DNA from: Candidatus Atribacteria bacterium 1244-E10-H5-B2
GTDB lineage: Bacteria > Atribacterota > JS1 > SB-45 > 34-128
Direction: 5' to 3'
Assembly (NCBI GenBank): GCA_003575245.1
Contig: NMQN01000841.1
Span: 1-12,316, forward strand
DNA length: 12,316 bases
Part shown: positions 7,335 to 12,316 of the stretch, piece after piece
Layout: each line of letters starts with the position of its first letter
Position numbering within the stretch: the stretch's first letter is position 1
Notes under the pieces: model-generated
Told to the model about the DNA's origin: nothing
Database searches by the model: none
What the model saw: the letters and a program-made list of their open reading frames with translations, nothing else
Program-made: the position numbers and the translations under genes

Positions 7335-8462
7335 TTACTTATTATTTTTTTTTATAATTTCCTTCATCTTCTCAATTATTAGATCTTCTTCTCCATCATT
7401 AAGCATATGGGGATTAAATGTTAAATAATTTTTTTCAACAACAGTAGCAATACGAGGATCTTCTTCATATAATTCTCTAGCAATATCCTCTTTTGTTAAC
7501 CCTAAAACTTCTTCGTCAAATTTAACATAAATACGAGGAATTATAGCAGGTTGTGTTAAGGGCTGTGTAGGGTATCCTCGTAAAACTTGAATATGCGGAA
7601 TAGAACTAAGACCTTTAAAAATTCGTTGAACTTGTTTTTCCCATCTCTCTATTCTCTTTTGGTGATCCTCCTTTAAATACAACTCAAATGCTCTTACAAA
7701 TCCCATAATTGTTTCTTTATCTAATTTCATTGGTCTTCCAATAGCGTGGTGAGGATATCCATGCATTCGACAAATATTAACAATATCTCTTTTGCCTAAG
7801 ATTAATCCAGAGGATTGTGGGCCACGAAAATCTTTTCCTCCACTAAATAAAACAATATCAGCACCCATTTTTGTAAATTTTTTTAGATTTTCAACAGGAG
7901 GTAATTCTGCCGCTGCATCAACTATCACAGGAATGTTTTTTGCATGAACTATCTCAATAACTTTGGTCAATGAAAGAGAGGCTTCCAGCATTTCTGATTG
8001 AACAAAAAAGACTGCTGCAGCTGTCTTTTCCCATATTGCAGCTTCAAGCTCCCAAGAATGTGTTTCAATAGCATTTCCAATTTCTATAAATTTAGCACCA
8101 GCCAATATCATTGCATTATCATATGGATTGCGATGGCAACGCATTATAATTATCTCATTTTTCATGCCTTCTGTGTTAGGAAGTGCTTTTATGTATTCTG
8201 TTTTAGAACCAGCCATACATGCAGCAGCTGATAATGTTAAACCAGTGGCTGCTCCCGCAGTAATTAATGCTGCCTCGGAATTAATAGATTTTGCTATATA
8301 TTTACCAGTTTTTTGCAATAATTCATCAATATCTACAAAATTGTGTGAAGCGATTTCCATGGCTTTTAATACTTCATGTGATATTAAAGAACCAGAAAAC
8401 TTAGTATAAGTTCCAGCTGCGTTAATAATTTTTTTTACTCCCAGATCATTATAATCAACCAT
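7335..8462 (-). CDS. SelA-like PLP enzyme, probable amino sugar acid ammonia-lyase (DgaE-like)
   Basis: A 375-residue fold-type I PLP protein of the SelA / D-glucosaminate-6-phosphate ammonia-lyase family (COG1921 type). Visible marks are INAAGTYTKFSGS (13-25), TAGAATGLTLSAAACMAG (68-85) forming the PLP phosphate pocket, VIVDAAAELPP (179-189) with Asp182 for the pyridine nitrogen, and LFSGGKDFRGPQSSG (205-219) with Lys210 as the Schiff-base lysine. True selenocysteine synthase runs about 450-470 residues and has an N-terminal tRNA-binding extension that is missing here, so that role is rejected. Next to RidA, KDG kinase and KDPG aldolase, the best guess is removal of ammonia from an unphosphorylated 2-amino-2-deoxyaldonate such as D-glucosaminate. 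Other D-amino-acid-type substrates remain possible. AGAAGG precedes the ATG. Confidence 0.85.
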   Translation of the reverse strand: MVDYNDLGVKKIINAAGTYTKFSGSLISHEVLKAMEIASHNFVDIDELLQKTGKYIAKSINSEAALITAGAATGLTLSAAACMAGSKTEYIKALPNTEGMKNEIIIMRCHRNPYDNAMILAGAKFIEIGNAIETHSWELEAAIWEKTAAAVFFVQSEMLEASLSLTKVIEIVHAKNIPVIVDAAAELPPVENLKKFTKMGADIVLFSGGKDFRGPQSSGLILGKRDIVNICRMHGYPHHAIGRPMKLDKETIMGFVRAFELYLKEDHQKRIERWEKQVQRIFKGLSSIPHIQVLRGYPTQPLTQPAIIPRIYVKFDEEVLGLTKEDIARELYEEDPRIATVVEKNYLTFNPHMLNDGEEDLIIEKMKEIIKKNNK

Positions 8463-8490
8463 ATATAACCTTCTTTATTTTTTTTAAATT

Positions 8491-8525
8491 TACTGACCTA
8501 ATTAATAACCTATTGACCTAACTAA
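8491..8525. repeat. Two direct repeats with 20-bp period (candidate operator)
   Basis: TACTGACCTAATTAA (8491-8505) and TATTGACCTAACTAA (8511-8525) match at 13 of 15 positions and are spaced exactly 20 bp start to start, about two helical turns. They lie 29-64 bp upstream of the SelA-like gene, in a 189-bp gap. Same-face spacing suggests cooperative binding of a regulator. The HTH protein encoded at the right end is one candidate, but nothing in the sequence proves the link. Confidence 0.45.
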
Positions 8526-8603
8526 CATATCTCCAAATGCTTAGGTATTGATGATTCCTTTATTCTCTTAAATTTACTTTTTTAATTATATTTCATTAAT
8601 GCT

Positions 8604-8627
8604 TTAGAATATTTTTATATATTCTAA
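8604..8627. repeat. 9-bp inverted repeat after the HpcH/HpaI aldolase gene
   Basis: TTAGAATAT (8604-8612) and ATATTCTAA (8619-8627) are perfect inverses around a 6-nt spacer, 25 bp past the aldolase stop. It is pure A/T apart from one pair and is not followed by a T run on the minus strand, so it is a weak hairpin or a protein-binding dyad rather than a good terminator. Confidence 0.35.
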
Positions 8628-8651
8628 TGTGGATTGATATTTTTAAATAAA

Positions 8652-9416
8652 TTAATATTTTAATTTATTCACAATAGTCTTACTAATATCATAAAGGATG
8701 CCGACATCAACCGAAAAAGACATGTACTGTACGCCTAATGAAATCCAGGATTTAGCTGTTTTTATATCATCTGCAAAAGTTCCTACAACAATCTTATTTT
8801 TCTTGCACTTTGAAACTACTTCTTTCATCTTTTCCATCACTAAAGGATGATTAACCTCTCCGGGAATACCTAAAGACTGAGAAAGGTCATAAGGTCCAAT
8901 AAAAATAACATCTATACCAGGAACTGATAGTATTTCATCTAAGTTATTTATGCCTTCAACCCCTTCTATATGGGCAATAATCATTGTTTCATTATTTGCA
9001 GATTTGAAATACTCGAATTTATCCATAGAAGAATAATTCGCTGCACGTACATATCTACAAACTCCGCGTTCACCCTGAGGAGCATATTTAACAGATCTAA
9101 CTGCTTTTATTGCCTGGGACTTACTGTTAATCTGAGGAATTTCTATCCCTTGGGTTCCGATATCCAGTGCTCTTAAAATTAGAGCTTCATCATTATCACC
9201 TACTCTAATAATCGGGGTGATATTTACAGATTCGGCAGCTCTTATCATATTTTGAGCACTTTCCATAGATACAGGACCATGTTCTGCATCAATAATTACA
9301 AAATCAAAGCCGGCGAAACCCATAATTTCAACTACTGCAGGATCAGTAATTTTTAAAAATGGCCCAAATACAATTTTGCTATCGTGTAAGGCTTTCTTTA
9401 AATTATTTTTTTTCAA
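8652..9416 (-). CDS. HpcH/HpaI-type class II aldolase (2-keto-3-deoxy sugar acid aldolase)
   Basis: A 254-residue metal-dependent pyruvate aldolase with a TIM barrel. This family cleaves 2-keto-3-deoxy (di)acids to pyruvate and an aldehyde (GarL, YfaU/RhmA and HpaI are members). Active-site residues are all present: IIDAEHGP (41-48) with His46 as base, PIIRVGDND (68-76) with Arg71, GERGVCRYVRAANY (115-128), IEGVEGI with metal ligand Glu151, and IGPYDLS with metal ligand Asp177. Length is typical. The start is a TTG, forced by a TAA two codons upstream and by the next ATG being at residue 32. AAGGGAAG lies about 11 nt upstream. It sits between KDG kinase and the SelA-like gene. It could cleave unphosphorylated KDG directly as a bypass, or handle a second sugar acid. 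Confidence 0.9.
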   Translation of the reverse strand: MKKNNLKKALHDSKIVFGPFLKITDPAVVEIMGFAGFDFVIIDAEHGPVSMESAQNMIRAAESVNITPIIRVGDNDEALILRALDIGTQGIEIPQINSKSQAIKAVRSVKYAPQGERGVCRYVRAANYSSMDKFEYFKSANNETMIIAHIEGVEGINNLDEILSVPGIDVIFIGPYDLSQSLGIPGEVNHPLVMEKMKEVVSKCKKNKIVVGTFADDIKTAKSWISLGVQYMSFSVDVGILYDISKTIVNKLKY

Positions 9417-9513
9417 TTTTTATTTACTTCCCTTTATCTTTCTTCACTATAGTTACTTATAGGAGCAGCTATAATAGATTGTTTAATTTCCCTTTTTAAT
9501 TTTAATAATAATC

Positions 9514-10542
9514 CTATCTTTGTACTCTACCTGACCCTGTTCCTTCAGCTATACTTTTTATCTCCTTTACTGAAAGTAAAGGCAAATCACCGGGAACGGA
9601 ATGCATAAGGCAAGATGCTACTACCGCAAATTCAAGGGACTCTTTGTCACTATTTAAATTATTAAGACCGTAAATCAAACCTGCTGCAAAAGTATCTCCC
9701 GCTCCAACCCTATCTACTATATTATGAATTTCATACTTTTTTGAAATAAAAAACTCTTCCCTATTATTAAGAACTGCTGACCATCCATTGTAGTTTGCAG
9801 AATAACTTTCCCTTAAAGTTATAGCAATTTTTTTAATATTTGGATATAAATTTATAACTTTTCTAGTCAGCTCTTTATACTCTTCTGTTTGTAGTTTTCC
9901 TGACTCTACATCCACATCCGTTTTAATCCCGAGAGATTTTTGACAATCTTCTTCGTTCCCTATAACAATATCAGCATATTTAACCAATTCACCCATTACT
10001 TGAGGGGCAGGCTTCCCGTATTCCCATAAATTTTTTCTGAAGTTAAGATCACAGGAAATGGTAATACCTTTTTCTTTGGCTTTTTTCACTGCTTCTATAG
10101 AAAGCCCTGAGGCTGAAAGAGAAATGGCCGGAGTAATTCCGCTAATATGAAACCAACTTACTCCGTCAAATACCTTATCCCAGTTAATATCCCCTGGGCT
10201 TGCTTCAGCAATAGCTGAATGAGAACGATCGTAAATAACCTTGGACGGTCTCTGATTGGCTCCAGCCTCTAAAAAGTAGATACCTAACCTGCTTCCTTTT
10301 CTTACGATAGGCGAAGTATCTACACCCTGCCTTCTTAGTTCTCTAATACAAGCATCTCCAATTGGGTTATTAGGAATCACGGAAACATAAGCTACATTCA
10401 GACCAAATCGGGCCAGTCCCACCGCTACATTTGCCTCCCCTCCTCCAAAGGTAGCTTCCAAAAGAGGGCTCTGAAAAAATCTTTCCCAATTTGGTGGTTT
10501 GAGTCGCAACATTATTTCTCCAAAAGTAATATATTTTTTCAC
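9514..10542 (-). CDS. kdgK: 2-keto-3-deoxygluconate kinase (PfkB family)
   Basis: A 342-residue cytosolic sugar kinase that phosphorylates 2-keto-3-deoxygluconate to KDPG with ATP. The PfkB signatures are clear: [15 protein letters not shown] (33-47), and [17 protein letters not shown] (277-293) with Asp283 as catalytic base in the GAGD anion hole. YDRSHSA (104-110), with the sugar-acid-binding arginine, and DLNFRKNLW (165-173) are characteristic of KdgK rather than ribokinase. The start is GTG, with GGAAGG a few nt upstream. Only 20 nt separate it from the upstream aldolase gene, so the two are clearly co-transcribed and act in sequence. The C-terminal tail after residue 330 is polar and not conserved. 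Confidence 0.93.
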   Translation of the reverse strand: MKKYITFGEIMLRLKPPNWERFFQSPLLEATFGGGEANVAVGLARFGLNVAYVSVIPNNPIGDACIRELRRQGVDTSPIVRKGSRLGIYFLEAGANQRPSKVIYDRSHSAIAEASPGDINWDKVFDGVSWFHISGITPAISLSASGLSIEAVKKAKEKGITISCDLNFRKNLWEYGKPAPQVMGELVKYADIVIGNEEDCQKSLGIKTDVDVESGKLQTEEYKELTRKVINLYPNIKKIAITLRESYSANYNGWSAVLNNREEFFISKKYEIHNIVDRVGAGDTFAAGLIYGLNNLNSDKESLEFAVVASCLMHSVPGDLPLLSVKEIKSIAEGTGSGRVQR

Positions 10543-10562
10543 TTTTCCTTCCTTTTTAAAAA

Positions 10563-11522
10563 TTATTTTTGCAAAAGATGAATAGCGAATCCTGATACTT
10601 CTTGATTTAAATAGATGGCTTTAAGTTTACCGCCCTTTTCTTTTGCGGTCTCGGGAAGAACGGGAACACCCTTCATTTTTAAGTAGGTTATTGCTCTATA
10701 AATATCGTTAGTAGCTATGGCAATATGACCGTGCTTTCCCAAATATTGGTTCTTCATAATTTCAAAATCTGGATCAGCAAAAACAGAAGTAGCTCCCTCT
10801 TTTACAGAGAGATAAAAAAGATGTGAAAGCAGATTTGCAGAATTAAGGGCTTTATCTTTGTTTTTCTCATTTATTCCCAGATGAGCAAATTCAAAACCTA
10901 ACATGGTGGAGATGGCTTCCTTGGTAAGTCTGGTAATCTCATCAAAGCTGCCGGAAGAGATGAGTTCGGGCTTTACCATCCAACTACCGCCACAGGCAAG
11001 AACTTTATTATCAGATAGGTAAGAACATAAGTTATTCAGGTTAATTCCTCCGGTGGGGATAAATTTTATCCCGGTATAAGGTGCGGACATAGATTTAAGA
11101 AGTGCTAATCCCCCTGATACCTCAGCAGGAAAATATTTTACTACTTCAATTCCTCTCTCCAGAGCCATCTCAATTTGAGTTGGGTTATTTATACCAGGAG
11201 TTATCAGAATGCTGTTTTCTATACAATAATCTACTACTCTTGGGTTAAAACCCGGGGAAACAATAAATTTAGCACCCGCAGACACTGCTTTTTCAACTTG
11301 TTCGATGGTTAGCACGGTCCCAGCTCCGACTAAAAGATTGGAAAGTTCTCCGGTCAGGATTCTAATTGAGTCTTCTGCAGCAGAAGTTCTGAAGGTAATT
11401 TCAGCAATAGGGAGATCACCATCTATAAGTGCTCTTCCTAGAGGAAGCGCGTCTTCAGCTTTTTCAATTTTAACTACAGGAACAATCCCCAGCTCACCGA
11501 TTTTTTCAAGGGTTTTATTCAT
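10563..11522 (-). CDS. eda: KDPG/KHG aldolase with C-terminal VOC-like domain
   Basis: A 319-residue protein, about 100 longer than ordinary Eda (about 210). Residues 1-207 form a class I aldolase that splits KDPG to pyruvate and glyceraldehyde-3-phosphate: EITFRT (41-46) with catalytic Glu41, GAGTVLT (66-72), [10 protein letters not shown] (107-116), VVKYFPAE (127-134) with Schiff-base Lys129, and PTGGIN (156-161). Residues 208-319 look like one vicinal-oxygen-chelate (glyoxalase/bleomycin-resistance) unit. It has FAHLGI with His214, KHGHIAIAT with His264/266, YLKMKGVPV and a final strand [17 protein letters not shown] lies 8 nt before the ATG. It is the first metabolic gene of the run, 63 bp after the HTH gene. 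The role of the extra domain is unknown. Sugar-acid sensing, metal binding or oligomer formation are guesses. Confidence 0.92.
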   Translation of the reverse strand: MNKTLEKIGELGIVPVVKIEKAEDALPLGRALIDGDLPIAEITFRTSAAEDSIRILTGELSNLLVGAGTVLTIEQVEKAVSAGAKFIVSPGFNPRVVDYCIENSILITPGINNPTQIEMALERGIEVVKYFPAEVSGGLALLKSMSAPYTGIKFIPTGGINLNNLCSYLSDNKVLACGGSWMVKPELISSGSFDEITRLTKEAISTMLGFEFAHLGINEKNKDKALNSANLLSHLFYLSVKEGATSVFADPDFEIMKNQYLGKHGHIAIATNDIYRAITYLKMKGVPVLPETAKEKGGKLKAIYLNQEVSGFAIHLLQK

Positions 11523-11585
11523 CTAAATAACCTCCTTTTTGCTTTAATTTTAGTTACATTTTTACATTTATGTTTCGGCATTATC

Positions 11586-11834
11586 TTACCTCTCCTTTAT
11601 TTTTTTCTTTAGCTCTTTCTTTTTGGCCTGATAGAACTGGGAAAGCTCTTTATCAAATGTTCCTCTATCAAGGTCCAGAATCTCAACAATCTTCTTAATA
11701 TGGTTCTCAGAAGGGATGAGTCCTCCTGTCTCAAACTGCGAAATATAAATTTGTGATACATCCAATAATAGAGATAGGTTTGCTTGCGTGAGCCCCTTCT
11801 CTTCTCTTCTCTTTTTAATCGGATTCATTATCAT
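11586..11834 (-). CDS. Small HTH transcriptional regulator, Cro/C1 (XRE) family
   Basis: An 82-residue DNA-binding protein. One HTH_3 domain fills residues 4-60: IKKRREEKGLTQANLSLLLD, then the recognition helix VSQIYISQFETGG, then PSENHIKKIVEILDL. The tail (about 62-82) is lysine-rich and probably helical. There is no ligand-binding or dimerisation domain, as in small phage-type repressors. The start at 11834 has AGGAGG (11846-11851) at 11 nt. A second ATG at 11828 with AAGGA nearer is possible. It is the first gene after a strong promoter and a structured leader, and lies 63 bp before eda with no clear terminator between them. It may therefore control the catabolic run, its own promoter, or both (inference). 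Confidence 0.88.
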   Translation of the reverse strand: MIMNPIKKRREEKGLTQANLSLLLDVSQIYISQFETGGLIPSENHIKKIVEILDLDRGTFDKELSQFYQAKKKELKKKIKER

Positions 11835-11854
11835 TTTTTCCTTTGCCTCCTAAT

Positions 11855-11883
11855 AAAAAAAGGCCTGACTTCTAACAGGAGCC
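11855..11883 (-). terminator. Terminator-like hairpin just before the HTH gene (possible attenuator)
   Basis: On the minus strand GGCTCCTG (11883-11876), an 8-nt loop, CAGGCC (11867-11862) and then seven T residues (11861-11855). The stem is 6 bp with a 2-nt bulge, and AAAGG upstream can extend it. The T run ends only 3 nt before the AGGAGG of the HTH gene, so termination here would stop expression of the regulator and anything co-transcribed with it. Confidence 0.5.
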
Positions 11884-11893
11884 AAGCCCTTTA

Positions 11894-11921
11894 TTGTTTT
11901 TTTCCTTTTATGTGCTATAAT
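11894..11921 (+). promoter_or_regulatory. Sigma70-type promoter with extended -10, plus strand
   Basis: TTGTTT (11894-11899), a 16-bp spacer, and TATAAT (11916-11921) preceded by TG one base upstream (TGCTATAAT). A start near 11927-11929 would place the first base at the foot of hairpin 1 of the downstream RNA. Confidence 0.6.
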
Positions 11922-11927
11922 AAGTTA

Positions 11928-12010
11928 AGAGCTCGAGGAAAAATAAGGTCTTCGGCTCTGTTTCGGGCTCGCTTATCTCGTTCGAAGGATGATAGCGGGC
12001 TCGTTTTTTT
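11928..12010 (+). ncRNA. Candidate small structured RNA, antisense to the HTH-gene leader
   Basis: About 83 nt between the extended -10 promoter and a U7 tract, with no plus-strand gene nearby. Hairpin 1 (11928-11959): AGAGC and CGAGG pair with CUUCG and GCUCU, 10 bp with one bulged U (11933) and an 11-nt A-rich loop. Hairpin 2 (11964-12003): 13 bp with one bulged U (11974) and a 13-nt loop, directly followed by U7. Both helices contain G-U pairs on this strand (G11966-U12001, U11969-G11998, and one in hairpin 1). These become A-C mismatches on the other strand, so the plus strand is the one selected to fold. No family I know fits. It overlaps the opposite leader completely. Confidence 0.6.
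11964..12010 (+). terminator. Strong Rho-independent terminator, plus strand
   Basis: CGGGCTCGCT and ATC (11964-11977 with one bulge) pair with GATAGCGGGCTCG (11991-12003), 13 bp in all. Seven T residues follow (12004-12010). It ends the candidate plus-strand RNA. Confidence 0.75.
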
Positions 12011-12025
12011 ACATATTATATAATG

Positions 12026-12054
12026 AATATAACATAAAATTAGATGGATGTCAA
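12026..12054 (-). promoter_or_regulatory. Near-consensus sigma70 promoter for the HTH gene and probably the catabolic run
   Basis: On the minus strand TTGACA (12054-12049), a 17-bp spacer and TATATT (12031-12026). Transcription would begin near 12019, giving a leader of about 185 nt before the HTH start. The -35 box begins 3 bp after the stop codon of the upstream zinc-finger gene. This is the best promoter in the window. Confidence 0.75.
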
Positions 12055-12056
12055 GT

Positions 12057-12316
12057 TTATCGTTCCAAAATATTTTTTTGTGCCCATACCCTTTTGGCAC
12101 AACGTTTTGAGCAATACTCCTGGTCTGATCTCACCGGAATAAAAATCTTATGGCAATCTTTAGCTTTACACTTCCTTGCCTTAATATCTTTAATCCAGAC
12201 CCAGTATACCCAGGAGAAGGCCAAAGCCCTGCCCGTAGGTATATTTACATACATCGAGGGGTAAAAATAGGACTTCTCTTTAGAATAACTCTCTATCCTT
12301 AATTTCTTGTCTTTCA
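12057..12316 (-). CDS. Small zinc-finger protein, C-terminal part (5' end beyond window)
   Basis: An ATG at 12254 gives 65 codons, but it has no ribosome site and the frame stays open for 20 more codons to the window edge, so the gene is treated as cut by the edge. The visible 85 residues end in CKAKDCHKIF ... EYCSKRCAKR, a Cx4C-x13-Cx3C zinc-binding motif. It resembles the small treble-clef-like finger found at the C-terminus of many uncharacterised bacterial proteins (CGNR-like, 'KxCxxCxxxFxPxRxxQxYCSxxCxxR' pattern). A tryptophan-rich stretch (FSWVYWVWI) precedes it. Function is unknown; nucleic-acid binding is plausible. The promoter of the HTH gene starts directly after its stop. Confidence 0.6.
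   Translation of the reverse strand, partial: KDKKLRIESYSKEKSYFYPSMYVNIPTGRALAFSWVYWVWIKDIKARKCKAKDCHKIFIPVRSDQEYCSKRCAKRVWAQKNILER

Noticed and set aside
8128..8409. Plus-strand open frame of 93 codons opposite the SelA-like gene
   Set aside because: It lies entirely inside a well-supported gene on the other strand, with no ribosome site or recognisable motif.
7335..8462. Selenocysteine synthase (SelA)
   Set aside because: The fold and PLP motifs match the superfamily, but the tRNA-binding N-terminal extension is missing and the context is sugar-acid catabolism.
11915..12264. Open frames of 60-90 codons on both strands across the gap between the zinc-finger and HTH genes
   Set aside because: They run through the promoters, the RNA hairpins and the U7 terminator, lack ribosome sites, and show no family features. 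The RNA/promoter reading explains the region better.
1..12316. CRISPR array, tRNA, rRNA or complete insertion sequence
   Set aside because: No regularly spaced repeats, no cloverleaf with a T-arm and CCA end, no rRNA core sequence and no transposase gene were seen. The match to the 16S tail at 6664-6678 is only a Shine-Dalgarno-like stretch.

Overview
This is an AT-rich stretch (visibly about one third G+C) of a bacterial chromosome, probably from a low-GC anaerobe. The solute-binding protein has a plain Sec signal peptide and no lipobox cysteine, as in many Thermotogae- or Atribacterota-like lineages. The phylum cannot be fixed from the sequence, and this is only a guess. Nearly all real genes lie on the minus strand and read right to left.

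Right end (about 11.5-12.3 kb): a gene cut by the window edge encodes a small Cys4 zinc-finger C-terminus. Three bases past its stop lies a near-consensus sigma70 promoter pointing left (12026-12054). It opens a leader of about 185 nt in front of a small Cro/C1-type HTH regulator. The leader carries a terminator-like hairpin just before the regulator's ribosome binding site. Opposite the leader, on the plus strand, is a compact candidate RNA gene (about 11928-12010) with an extended -10 promoter, two hairpins and a U7 terminator. It would be perfectly antisense to the leader.

Middle (6.8-11.5 kb): a sugar-acid catabolic run contains a KDPG/KHG aldolase with an extra C-terminal VOC-like domain, 2-keto-3-deoxygluconate kinase, an HpcH/HpaI-type aldolase, a SelA/DgaE-like PLP ammonia-lyase and a long-type RidA/YjgF protein. 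Read in reverse, this suggests deamination of an amino sugar acid (D-glucosaminate is the simplest candidate) to 2-keto-3-deoxygluconate, with RidA clearing enamine/imine intermediates. Phosphorylation to KDPG and cleavage to pyruvate and glyceraldehyde-3-phosphate would follow.

Left-middle (3.0-6.6 kb): a carbohydrate-type ABC importer has a binding protein and two permeases but no ATPase in the window. A perfect 19-bp hairpin just after the binding-protein gene precedes a roughly 440-bp spacer before the permeases.

Left (0.36-2.8 kb): a threonine synthase-like PLP enzyme and a class I/II aminotransferase follow the permeases on the same strand. Beyond them are a 27-codon stump of an NADPH-dependent FMN reductase, a GC-rich dyad-bearing island, and the first 24 codons of an acyl carrier protein gene.

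Several starts were moved from the longest open frame to the one with a proper Shine-Dalgarno site (aminotransferase 1524, permease 4802, permease 3874).
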